Source: a virus. Taken from it: 44,904 nt of DNA. Positions 8,101-17,051 of the stretch are shown piece after piece (position 1 is the first letter of the stretch; each line of letters starts with the position of its first letter). The notes below the pieces were generated by a model. That model worked only from the letters and a program-made list of their open reading frames with translations. It was not told the DNA's origin and did no database searches. A program made the position numbers and the translations under genes. Where the stretch lies: IMG/VR virus record IMGVR_UViG_3300033571_022916, positions 1 through 44,904 of that record; one strand, 5' to 3'.

Positions 8101-11100
8101 TTGCCTGTGCTGCCAACGGTTCCCAGGGCTTGACCCGCCACTAATTGATCGCCTTTCTTGACCAACATATCCCGTAAATGGGCAAAGAAAAGCACTACAC
8201 CTTTTTCTACTTCAACTTCTACAACATTGCCATAGCCGCCCCTCTCACCTACAAAGGTAACGACTCCATTTCTGGTAATAGACAATGGAGCGCCTTCCTT
8301 GATTGCGTAATCAATTCCAGAATGGATATGGGTAGGACGTTGCACCCCAAATCCTTCACCCCTAATATTAGCCAGATTTTCATCGTACTTACCCAAGGGA
8401 ATACCACCGGAAACCATGCCACTCTTAGCCAATGGCTCATTGCCAGTTCCCAAATACCCCCCAGCGGAACCAGCGGGTGCGTTGCCAGTGCGCTCTAATT
8501 CTGCCTGACTAAGCTGCATCTCTTGCAACTGAATATTACGCTCTAAGGCATAATTAAGCTGTTGCATGGATTGAGACATCAGGTTAAATGTCTCTTTCAA
8601 TTTGGCGAATAGTCCAGGGGTTTCACGGATGGTTTTATTAGTGCGGTCTAATTCGGTTTGAAGCTGTGCAATAACTTTGATGTTTTGCTGGTAAGCAGTT
8701 CGGGCGCGGTTACCTGTTTCCGTGTTTTCGTTGATATATGGGAGTAGGTCAGCATTAGCCTTTTTGGTGGCGGCGATCAGGTTGTTATAGAGGGTAACGG
8801 TATCAGCAATGGTTTCTTCTTTGATTCGCTTCTCTTCCATTGTGGCAGCGATCTGTTTATCCAAAGCGTCAATCTGTTCTCTTTCGGCTGAGGTCAGGTT
8901 ATTCCGTTTTGCCTGCATCAACTCGATAGAGATATTCATCGCGTCGATCTCTTTGGTGAGATTCGCAACGTTAGGCTTTCTTGATTGCAATTGATTTAAA
9001 ACGACTGGTTCTCCATTTGGAGATAGCTGTTTATAAATTGCGTCGTAAGCCGTTTCTATCGTTTTAGCAATTTGGGGGTTGAATGTTGGTCTGTCAACAG
9101 GCTTGCGGACGGTTTCCTTTAATACATAAGTGCCATAATCTACAGACTCTAGAACCTCTTTGTATCCTTTCTTTGGCGCGTTCTGCTGCAAAAAGCCAAG
9201 CTCTTTAGGCAGTTCAATCCTTATAGGTTTTTCTGGCTGATTTAATTGGCTTTGCATTAACAAAAATGCCTCCGCCAATTCCCTAGCTCGGTAACTCTGG
9301 TCAATGACATCTTGCCGCTGTTTATCAGCTAAAGGATCGCGTCCTTTGGGTATTAATGGGAATGCAGTCAGTCCTAAGAATGCTGTAAACGGTGTGGCGA
9401 TCGCCTTCACAATTTCATTCTGAGGTAATTTGCTTTGCAAAAACTCATTAGCTTGCCTAGGCTGTTCTAGCAGCTTGCCAACCCAGTCTCCTTTGGATTC
9501 ATCGTAAGCACCACGCAACCCCTGAGAAGAAACTAATTTAGCCTGATTGGTTTCGTAAACCTTATTCTGTAATCGTGTCAAATCACTGACAGCGGAATCA
9601 ACGGTTTTCTTAAGGTCTTCGGCAAAGTTCGTAAAATTATTTTTATAAACACTTGACCAAACCTCAAAAGCCGCCGACCCTAATGCCACCTGAGCCGTGA
9701 CCCGCAAAACCGCTTTCCCAATATCGGTCATTGCGACACTGAACACCTTAGCCGCGATGCCGCTAATTCCGAATTGCACAGCAGCAGCGACTAGCGCGGA
9801 AACTAAGCGACTACCCGCCATTACCGCTAACGCGCCCACCGCGAAGGTCGCGCCTTTCAGAAGCCCAATGAGAACTGGAAGTAATCCAGAGAATGCGTTG
9901 ATCGCACCCGCCGCAATATTTAGACCAGCTTTTTGAGCGCTGAATAACGGCTCATTTAATTTAAGCTTCGCTTCTGTAACCGCGTTATTAAAGCGATTCA
10001 TCGCGCCTGCCGCCGTATCCGCTGCACCCGCGACCCCGCCGCTGGTTTCCGCTTTTAGCTGTGCCGCGAATTTCGTGATCGCGTCTAAGCCTAACTCTCC
10101 ATTTTGGAGCATTTTATCGAGTTGGGCAGTGCTTACCCCCTGGGAACGGGCAAAAGTTCCCATTGCCATTGGGAGAGATTCTCCTAATTGCCCTCTCAAT
10201 TCTTCTGCGGATACCTTTTGCTTACTTGCCATCTGGGTGATAGCGGTAAACGCTCTTTGCTGAGCCTGTGGGTCTAAGCCTTGTACCGCACCCGCCTGGG
10301 CTACCGCTGAAAAGATATTGTTAGCCGCACCGCCTTCTAGGGTAGTTCCCTTAAACGCTCCTAACATAGAAGCATATTGAGAAGTTGCGCTCTCTAAATC
10401 AAGCCCTAATCGGCTAACTTCAGAACGAATAAATTTAAGGTTTTCGATTCCAGAGGCGGCATCTTTGCTATTGGTGACAATGACGCGGGTGAATTGCTCA
10501 AACCGTGCGGATGTGTTGAATAATTCTCTTTGGAGGTTGCCAAGCTGTTGCGCCGCCATGATCAGCCCCATGCCTGTGGCGAACTGAACCAAGAAAGTGG
10601 CGGCTTGGGATTTAACAAATTCAAAAGCAGAGCTGAACCTGTTTTTAAACTTTTCAATATGTGGGGCGGCTTTTTCGAGGTTTTCCCGTGTCGCTTCCGC
10701 CAATCTTCCAATTAGCCCACCTCTATCACCAGCATCTGTTTTCTTGATAATCCGTTCCGCAGTATCTTCCCCTGGTGCGGATGGATAAGCAAAATCCCCT
10801 AAAAGCGCTTTTCTGCCTTTCTCGACAGCCCTCTCTAACGGCGTTTGCATGGGCTTGGCGGCATCCTTTTCCATCTCGTCCATCACATCGAAAACCCGAT
10901 CTGATGAATTTTTCGCCCTTAATAATGCTGCCTCAGCCCCTATGCTTGCTTCCCTAGAAGCGGATTGAACTATCTCAGGATTAACGGCTTTGTGAATCTC
11001 TTTGACGTTTTCCATCTCTGCATCAGAAATGGTGGATTCAATTTGAGAGGCTTTAACTTCCAGTTTTAACCGATCCACCTCTTGGTTAAGCCGTGACATT

Positions 11101-14100
11101 TCATCAGCTTGACTTTTGGCGGATGGTGGCTTAATCCCAGCTTCGCTATACAGCCCTTGCAAAGCCTGTTCTGTTTCTTCTGATTCAACCGCAAACTTAG
11201 ATTTAGTCAGCCCTTGAATTTTGCTGGGATCTACACCCATTTTTTCCAGGGCGATTGTTACCTTGGTGATAAAATTTGCCAATTCATCAGACATTCCCGA
11301 TAATGGGTCTAGAAATGCATACATTTCAGAGCCTGGAATACCCGCTTCTGTCGCTGGGATAGGCTTTAATTCTTGGGAAGGAAGTAGATTTCCTATTGCC
11401 TGCTCATTTTCAATGTTGCCAGATTGCAATGGGTCAAAATAAACCGCTTTAACAGCTTTTGCATACTCTTCTGCTAACAAATCTGTGTTTTCGGTTCCAG
11501 AAATTGCTTGCACTTGAGAGAGCATATCCTGTAAGGTTTGATGCCCTTTAAGGATCGGTTCTAACATTTGCTGAACCAATTCGCCAATCTGTTCTGAAAT
11601 GTTGTCAATAGTAGGCAATACGGCTGAGGCAGCGTTTTGTACCGCCCCTGACACGTTCGCCATCGCACCGGATAACTGCCCTTTTACGAACTCAGGATCA
11701 ATGGCGGTATGAAGAGATGTTGACCCTTCTGGATTAGCCCTGTTTCGTTCGTCCACGGATTCCAAATGGGTGGCAAATTGAATTAAAGCCGGATTTACGA
11801 TCCGCTTTTTCGCTTCAATTGCCATGTTCGTAATTTTTGTATTGCTGTTATCCGTAGCCATATCCCCAGTGGAATCAAGCATACTTACAGCTTGCTGCCC
11901 TAGGGTTACAGCAGGGTGAGCAGCATCAAAAGCCGCAGGGAATCCCCCCGCAATGCCAACCGCCGCAGGCATAACCATTTCAAAAGCTTGATCCACAGGG
12001 GCGCTAGCCGCTAATCTCGCTACTTTTGCGACAGCTTGATGAGGGGTTTCTGATTGAACAAATTCAATCGCATTCTTGACCGCTTGCTTAATCGGTTCTA
12101 ATCTTTGCCCTAGGGTTTTATCTGTATAGGTAGATTCGAGTAATTCCATTGGCGAAGGAATTACCGCGTGCATTGTGCCAAGTTCTGATAAATCATCAGG
12201 TTCATTTGCAGATTTGAGAGGCTTTGAAGATGGTGGCAATGCCTGAGTTTGAGCCGCAGGCAACGCTTTAACGCCACCTTGCGCCGCACCTTCTAATAAC
12301 TTGCCCGCACCCGCCGCTGTCCCCTTAATCGCTGCCTGTGCGGTTCCCGCGATAGCCTGACCAGCGGCGAGATTCGCTAAGCCGCCAGCCGCCGCTGTAC
12401 CCGCGCCCGTTAGGACTTGAGGTAAATGAGATTGAATCCCTTGGATAACCGGACCCGCCATAAATGAGGGCAGCATCTGTTGGATTTGGGCAGTAATGGC
12501 AGCGGTGATATGCTCTGCGCCAATCCCTGATAGACCGCCGCCTAAATGGGTTAATTGCGAAATGACGTGATCGACAATTTGCGATACCCCAGGTAAATGA
12601 TGAGCCGCCGTCATGCCTGCTACAGCGGGTAAAATTGCCTTAGCCTGTTTCCCCCCAGGCAAAACAGATAGAGCAACATCTTCAACAGCTTCTAATGCTT
12701 TGTAACCACCCTTGACCGCTGGGAGTGCCCCTGATGCCCCTTGCAACGCCGATTGCCCTAGAGATTTTACCCCATGAACTACCGCGTCACCAATTTGGGC
12801 TAATACGTTCCCAGTGGCGGCTGCGGAATCGGTCAAGATTTTGGCGGCAACCTTTTTACTTTCTGATTTAGTTTTTTCTAAGACGATGGCTAAGGCTTCT
12901 TTAGGGTCAGATACCGCCGTTTTAAGAGTGACGTTTAACTCTTTAGCGATTGACGCAATATCTTTATTAACAGCCTCTTTCAACTTGTTTAAAGTCGCAG
13001 TGATGTCTTTTGCTTCTTTTGTTTTAGAGGCGATAGGATCTTTGCTTATATCTTGGACAATCTTTTTATAAGCGTCCCTAAGTTCAATCAAGCTTTTGAT
13101 TGAACCCGTATTAGCCGCAATATTGTAAACAGCATCTATATCTTTTCTGCCAGTGGCAACAGCAGCCCGTCCCATTTCTAGGGCTTGACCACCTTTCTCT
13201 AGGGCTGGAACCTTCTTTTCAAAAGCCGCTTTAGCTTTTCCTATGTCGGACATATAGTCCGTGATGACTCCTTTGGTTTTAGGGTCAGCCGTCTGGTCCC
13301 TAATCCGCTTCATTTCATCATTAACGGTCTGAAGCCTGCCTAGTTCTCTTTTTCCGAGAGCAATGGCAGCGTCTCTATCCCCTTGCTCGATCAGCGATTG
13401 GAATTTAGCCTGTTGTTTCTGGACAAATTCCCTTGCTTTTAATACTCCACTAGCACTTACATCTTTCTGTAATTTCTGTACTGGCTTTGCAACTTCTTCA
13501 ACCGCTGCCAAATCCGCGGCTTTCGCGCCCTCAGCAGCTTTTGCGTTTTCCATCGCGGTCACAATCGCGGGTGGCGCGAGTTCCGCTTTTGCCGATTCCG
13601 CCTGCTTCGCGGGTTTCGCGCCTTGCGCTACTACAAGCTCAAATTCTGGTAATTTGGGAAGGCTTAAAGGGATTCTCGCTGGGGTGGGTTGAGGCTGTGC
13701 GGCTTCGTTATTCCGTTGAACATATTGCTCAAATTTCTGTCCAAACAAATAAGCGTCTGCTTCTTTGACTTTCATTCGAGCCGCTGCCACAAAATTATGT
13801 GGACTCGTAGAGGCTTCAATACCTTCCTTAATCGTTTGCGATTTTGAAGGGGTGATAGGCGAACTAAGCTGCTCTTCCGTAGGCATTATATATTGATGCT
13901 TAGAAGAAAGTTCGCCTTGGAGATCTCTTGCAATTGCGCCAACATCACCCGCCTCAACTTGAAGCCAGTGATTTAATTCGTGTCCAACTACGTTAGAAAT
14001 TACGCCTAATAAATCTTCTGGCTTTTGCGCCCCTGTAATTTCTTTAATAACAGACGGATGCAAAGCAATTGTATTTTCTGCTGGGGAATAAGAACCTCCT

Positions 14101-17048
14101 AAGCCTCTCGCCTGATCCGCCGTAAGTTTAGGCATGTCAGACATTTTAGGGGCGATAGGAGCCAAGCCTCTGGCGGTTCTTTCCTTGTTAGCAAGCTCAA
14201 CAACCTGTCCCACCATTTCCCTATAAACTTTAGGGTATTTAGCTTCATTTTCGGCTTGCGCTTGAAGCCTTTGGGCATCGGCTAAAGCTTTTTGTTTATC
14301 CTTATCGGCTACTGCGAATTGATCGATCGCTTGAGACTTAGTAGCTTTAGCCCTGCTGATAGAAGCGGATAATATTTGCTCTTCAGTAATTGTTTCTGGG
14401 GACAGTGTTCTAATTGACTGCTGATAGGCTCCATACTGCTTTACAAATTCTTGCGCTTTTTCGGTATCGCCGCTTGCTTGCGCTTTTCTTCCTTTTGCCT
14501 TGACATTTTCAGAAGCAACTAATAAATCACGTTTAAGCTGTGATACAGCCTCTTGCGGAGAGAGTAATTTCCCTTGGATAGATTGTCTTTGTTTTTGAAT
14601 TTGCCCTTGTAAATCCTGCACATCTTCTTGATTGTCAGGTGTTTTTTTGCGGAGCGTTGCATATCTTTCCAATGACTGCAAATCACTTGATGCTACCTGA
14701 TAAGACTCTTTAGCAGTTTCTCTTCTTTGACTTGCATCGGATAAAGCCGCAGAGGTGGCTTTAATATTTTCGGTCAATTTTTCAGGGCTTTCCGCAAACT
14801 CCATCGGTTTGGGAAGTAAAAGCTTGATTTCTTGCTTTGTTCGAGCGAACCCTTCAGATCTCGCCTTTATTTCTTCAAACTTTTGGGATTCCTCAATATC
14901 TTGTTGTTCAGCCTGAGTTTGCTTGCGCTGTTCTGCAATTGCTTTCCTTTGATAAAAAGTAAAACTAGCTTCAATCTGTTGATCTTCTGTAATTAAATCA
15001 GCGGAACTGGTTGCGATCAATTCCTGCAAAGTGGATCTTTTTTGATCTACTTGCGCTATCTTTTCGTCAAGTTTTGCAATTGCCTCAGAACGGATTTGCT
15101 TATATTTGTTTTTGTCTTCTTCGGACGCAGTGACCTCAGGTAAATCTACATTTTTAATTTCCTGTTCAAGTTTTTGTCTTTGGAATTGAAGCTTAGAAAT
15201 CTGCCGAGACATTTTCGCAGACTCTTTTCGCCTATCCCCTTGAACAACCTCCAAGGCTTGCTCTTTAGGGATGAGTCGTTTTTGCGCCGCGGGTTCAAGG
15301 GTGGGGCGACTTTGTTCCGCTTGTTTTAGAAGTTGCTCGTAGTTATATTTAGAAGCTTCCGCAACTTGTTCAGGGGTGAAAATATTTTGGGATGGCTGAA
15401 ACTGTTTTAGCTTTTCATTCTCAGCTTCTAGTCTAAGCACCTCTTCGCCAAATTTTTTGCGTTCCGCTTTTGAATACAGTCCTGTTCCGCGATCTGGATC
15501 GACTTTTGGCTTTAAGCTGGCAATTCTTAAGCGGTTTGATTCTATTTGCTCTGCAATATCTTCTTTTTGTTTTTTAGATTCTCTATCCCAACCAGCCACA
15601 GCCTTAAACTGTTTGGGAGTATCCCCAGCAGTCAACCCAATAAACTCTTTAAGAGACTGGATTTCATTTAAAGATGCCTGTTTTTCGTCGTCAGTTAGCG
15701 TTCCAGAAGCAATTTTGGCTCTTTCAGCTTTAATCCTTTCTTGAAAAGGGGCGTACTCAGCCCGTTTTTTCGCCTTTAATTGAGTGGCGATTTCAGTAGC
15801 GTCAGTTAATTGAGTCCCTTTTTCTAATCCCTCTTGGGCTGTGGTAACAGTTTTACGGTATTCAGCATAAGTTTTGACAACCTCTGCATTAGCTTCAAAT
15901 TCTTTTTGTGCGGCAACAGAAGCACCTAAGTCCTTTTTGCGTTGTACAGCCCGTTCAATTAATTGCTGCTTTTCAATGTTGTCTTTTTCTTGCTGAGCAA
16001 ATTGTTGTCGATATTCATAAACTAGCTGTTCTGTTCCGCCACGCCTTTCAGCCTCACCTTGCTGCCTCACCGCCCCCCGCCGTTGCGCCGATGCCGCTAC
16101 AGCAGATTCTTTTCCTACGAACTCTTGCAACTTATCCGAAACCTTAGCAGGATCGGGAATTGACGCACGAATTGCCGCCGTTACAGATTCTGAGATTTTA
16201 GTCCCTAAAGCTTGCCCCAACAAATCCATCGAACCAATGGAACGCCCAGCGGCAATCTCAATGGATTTAGATAGTCCAATGGATAAATCTTTTGATAACT
16301 GTTCCCCAACCCCAAAAAACGCCCCTGACAAAGCCAGTTTAATAGGCGCAATAGCGATATTGCCAATTCCTTTAAGCAGATTCTCGAATAGACCGCCTCT
16401 AATCCCTGTTGGCAGCCGATCAATACTACTTCCCAGATCCTTCGCTAATTTCTGATTCTCACTATTAATACTTTTCAGCGTAGCATTAAGCGTAGATTCT
16501 TGATGACGAATCGCACTTACTAAACTGGCATTCAATTTGTCTAACGACTTACACGGATCGCACTCCCCAGCCCCGCGCTTAGCCGCTTCTGTTCTAACAA
16601 CAATATTCTGCCCCGCGCTACCCGCGACACCCGCGTTATCCGCTGTAATCGCGACGGTGCGAGGCTTCGCGGTGGTTCGCGATAGGCGCTCTAATTTGCG
16701 TTCTAGGGCATCATAGGCGCGTCCGATTTCTTCGGCACTGGCAACACCAGAGGCTTTAATCGCTTCATAAGCCTGTACCGCTTTGCGCTTTTCCTCTGCA
16801 ATTTGGGAATCGCTCTTTAACCCTAGGGACTTGTAAGAGCGCTGAATATCTGTTAGCGATGCCACCGCCTGCTGTGCCGCTTGCATCCGCTTCGCCGCAC
16901 TCGCTTCCTGCGCGGCGGTCGCGGTTTGGGCGGCGGTTTCAGTGGACTTCATCGCCGCTTCGTAAGTTTCGGCAGCTTGGTTAATTGCTCCTATGGCTTC
17001 AGGTACACCAGAAACAGAGAATTTTACGTTAAGCTGCCGATCTGCCAT
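5154..17048 (-). CDS. Giant tape measure protein with multiple enzymatic domains
   Basis: A 3964-residue tail tape measure protein, the ruler that sets tail length and is ejected with DNA. In order: N-terminal helical region with GECDPCKS near 160; Ala/Lys/Gln-rich coiled coil (about 300-900); a zinc-metallopeptidase-like segment (about 945-1110) with HELNH near 1021 and a later EADAY; alanine-rich linkers; the conserved tape measure domain (about 2160-2370, with SAEELRGQLGESLPMAMG); hydrophobic segments (about 2385-2450); an M23 endopeptidase (about 2880-3010) with H-S-G-I-D and HLHLE zinc ligands; a SleB-like cell-wall-hydrolase segment (about 3055-3205); another coiled coil; and the classic C-terminus (GGYTGDGAKHEVAGIVHRGE near 3870). 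It follows the frameshifted chaperone by 3 bases. The length implies a very long tail. Confidence 0.93.
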   Translation of the reverse strand: MADRQLNVKFSVSGVPEAIGAINQAAETYEAAMKSTETAAQTATAAQEASAAKRMQAAQQAVASLTDIQRSYKSLGLKSDSQIAEEKRKAVQAYEAIKASGVASAEEIGRAYDALERKLERLSRTTAKPRTVAITADNAGVAGSAGQNIVVRTEAAKRGAGECDPCKSLDKLNASLVSAIRHQESTLNATLKSINSENQKLAKDLGSSIDRLPTGIRGGLFENLLKGIGNIAIAPIKLALSGAFFGVGEQLSKDLSIGLSKSIEIAAGRSIGSMDLLGQALGTKISESVTAAIRASIPDPAKVSDKLQEFVGKESAVAASAQRRGAVRQQGEAERRGGTEQLVYEYRQQFAQQEKDNIEKQQLIERAVQRKKDLGASVAAQKEFEANAEVVKTYAEYRKTVTTAQEGLEKGTQLTDATEIATQLKAKKRAEYAPFQERIKAERAKIASGTLTDDEKQASLNEIQSLKEFIGLTAGDTPKQFKAVAGWDRESKKQKEDIAEQIESNRLRIASLKPKVDPDRGTGLYSKAERKKFGEEVLRLEAENEKLKQFQPSQNIFTPEQVAEASKYNYEQLLKQAEQSRPTLEPAAQKRLIPKEQALEVVQGDRRKESAKMSRQISKLQFQRQKLEQEIKNVDLPEVTASEEDKNKYKQIRSEAIAKLDEKIAQVDQKRSTLQELIATSSADLITEDQQIEASFTFYQRKAIAEQRKQTQAEQQDIEESQKFEEIKARSEGFARTKQEIKLLLPKPMEFAESPEKLTENIKATSAALSDASQRRETAKESYQVASSDLQSLERYATLRKKTPDNQEDVQDLQGQIQKQRQSIQGKLLSPQEAVSQLKRDLLVASENVKAKGRKAQASGDTEKAQEFVKQYGAYQQSIRTLSPETITEEQILSASISRAKATKSQAIDQFAVADKDKQKALADAQRLQAQAENEAKYPKVYREMVGQVVELANKERTARGLAPIAPKMSDMPKLTADQARGLGGSYSPAENTIALHPSVIKEITGAQKPEDLLGVISNVVGHELNHWLQVEAGDVGAIARDLQGELSSKHQYIMPTEEQLSSPITPSKSQTIKEGIEASTSPHNFVAAARMKVKEADAYLFGQKFEQYVQRNNEAAQPQPTPARIPLSLPKLPEFELVVAQGAKPAKQAESAKAELAPPAIVTAMENAKAAEGAKAADLAAVEEVAKPVQKLQKDVSASGVLKAREFVQKQQAKFQSLIEQGDRDAAIALGKRELGRLQTVNDEMKRIRDQTADPKTKGVITDYMSDIGKAKAAFEKKVPALEKGGQALEMGRAAVATGRKDIDAVYNIAANTGSIKSLIELRDAYKKIVQDISKDPIASKTKEAKDITATLNKLKEAVNKDIASIAKELNVTLKTAVSDPKEALAIVLEKTKSESKKVAAKILTDSAAATGNVLAQIGDAVVHGVKSLGQSALQGASGALPAVKGGYKALEAVEDVALSVLPGGKQAKAILPAVAGMTAAHHLPGVSQIVDHVISQLTHLGGGLSGIGAEHITAAITAQIQQMLPSFMAGPVIQGIQSHLPQVLTGAGTAAAGGLANLAAGQAIAGTAQAAIKGTAAGAGKLLEGAAQGGVKALPAAQTQALPPSSKPLKSANEPDDLSELGTMHAVIPSPMELLESTYTDKTLGQRLEPIKQAVKNAIEFVQSETPHQAVAKVARLAASAPVDQAFEMVMPAAVGIAGGFPAAFDAAHPAVTLGQQAVSMLDSTGDMATDNSNTKITNMAIEAKKRIVNPALIQFATHLESVDERNRANPEGSTSLHTAIDPEFVKGQLSGAMANVSGAVQNAASAVLPTIDNISEQIGELVQQMLEPILKGHQTLQDMLSQVQAISGTENTDLLAEEYAKAVKAVYFDPLQSGNIENEQAIGNLLPSQELKPIPATEAGIPGSEMYAFLDPLSGMSDELANFITKVTIALEKMGVDPSKIQGLTKSKFAVESEETEQALQGLYSEAGIKPPSAKSQADEMSRLNQEVDRLKLEVKASQIESTISDAEMENVKEIHKAVNPEIVQSASREASIGAEAALLRAKNSSDRVFDVMDEMEKDAAKPMQTPLERAVEKGRKALLGDFAYPSAPGEDTAERIIKKTDAGDRGGLIGRLAEATRENLEKAAPHIEKFKNRFSSAFEFVKSQAATFLVQFATGMGLIMAAQQLGNLQRELFNTSARFEQFTRVIVTNSKDAASGIENLKFIRSEVSRLGLDLESATSQYASMLGAFKGTTLEGGAANNIFSAVAQAGAVQGLDPQAQQRAFTAITQMASKQKVSAEELRGQLGESLPMAMGTFARSQGVSTAQLDKMLQNGELGLDAITKFAAQLKAETSGGVAGAADTAAGAMNRFNNAVTEAKLKLNEPLFSAQKAGLNIAAGAINAFSGLLPVLIGLLKGATFAVGALAVMAGSRLVSALVAAAVQFGISGIAAKVFSVAMTDIGKAVLRVTAQVALGSAAFEVWSSVYKNNFTNFAEDLKKTVDSAVSDLTRLQNKVYETNQAKLVSSQGLRGAYDESKGDWVGKLLEQPRQANEFLQSKLPQNEIVKAIATPFTAFLGLTAFPLIPKGRDPLADKQRQDVIDQSYRARELAEAFLLMQSQLNQPEKPIRIELPKELGFLQQNAPKKGYKEVLESVDYGTYVLKETVRKPVDRPTFNPQIAKTIETAYDAIYKQLSPNGEPVVLNQLQSRKPNVANLTKEIDAMNISIELMQAKRNNLTSAEREQIDALDKQIAATMEEKRIKEETIADTVTLYNNLIAATKKANADLLPYINENTETGNRARTAYQQNIKVIAQLQTELDRTNKTIRETPGLFAKLKETFNLMSQSMQQLNYALERNIQLQEMQLSQAELERTGNAPAGSAGGYLGTGNEPLAKSGMVSGGIPLGKYDENLANIRGEGFGVQRPTHIHSGIDYAIKEGAPLSITRNGVVTFVGERGGYGNVVEVEVEKGVVLFFAHLRDMLVKKGDQLVAGQALGTVGSTGNSTGPHLHLELYVNDQKVDPDSRADLRDAIRVGGTIGAAPTVKPSASLAQTRGAGASLLRQVGPVAQLTIPPTELAQLAALAVAEAPSRQGRVDVAQTVFNRINATRAGLFPFGQNITETAFQDKQFAPYFGIDPKTIRDRQTAIDFLVSQRKIPRKDAEAAYEQFIKDLNNPEMRENSRQFLRGRISFKGVEEIANRVATGKGPADYDTYDPQRASNENYFHIVREENQTPEALTKIFQMPTPYAVRAQAPNRTPAQFTAEQTRQLQSQQAELALREAALRQAQGELATALGRLNSNPAALQLLRSNTVANRGLEQLRSADSKKPVTATELAGVDPKVLREFASQAGSTSPQLVNVLNAAAEASQAQATIEQSTKRILDLQTSINTQRQNINNANQQAIRDGAAQVDSIQRANAEYVKQQEILAKIAKLRDQRLAQISQFEQTRDTITQQQAIRQFDLRQAAAPSLQNPELTAIEKERNSQVATYRTELANLYRELVTARREIAAELAEYTEAKRKIEADFNNKEADLRNKIRATEEDLRLATSASDANKIVTLRTQLTAQQAELKAAQDTRTADLQRLQATSPIAFGANGQPVRINEIQSRINETRQRQEDEAKLLKSRETAVRQQERQRELKATQEVTSSRGELIELQAARLEKQGGIFNAASFRREAGRAKIIADTNVQLERYNFLLSGTPAAMQALAQEGKTVAQIQTLREILLKTQEIKLDNLRKEFKDLGETVLEVADKSFGTLVDDIFTGTKSIGDAFADLAKSILKSWAQIAAQGFFTDLKQLLGLGGSTNNGFGSMLGSQQPSLMGAGISGFGFNLGSLFGQSPVSPMTAPAINFGSMFQPQAQPSMVSSIADLGVKSGFSLAGLFGFSEGGYTGDGAKHEVAGIVHRGEYVVPADRVTRLGLGLLSDLTASTPIAVAPRDYATAADSREGRATVVNVSNSYNIPNSDTLRKSSQQIALEQAEATRRADRFR

Positions 17049-17051
17049 GAC

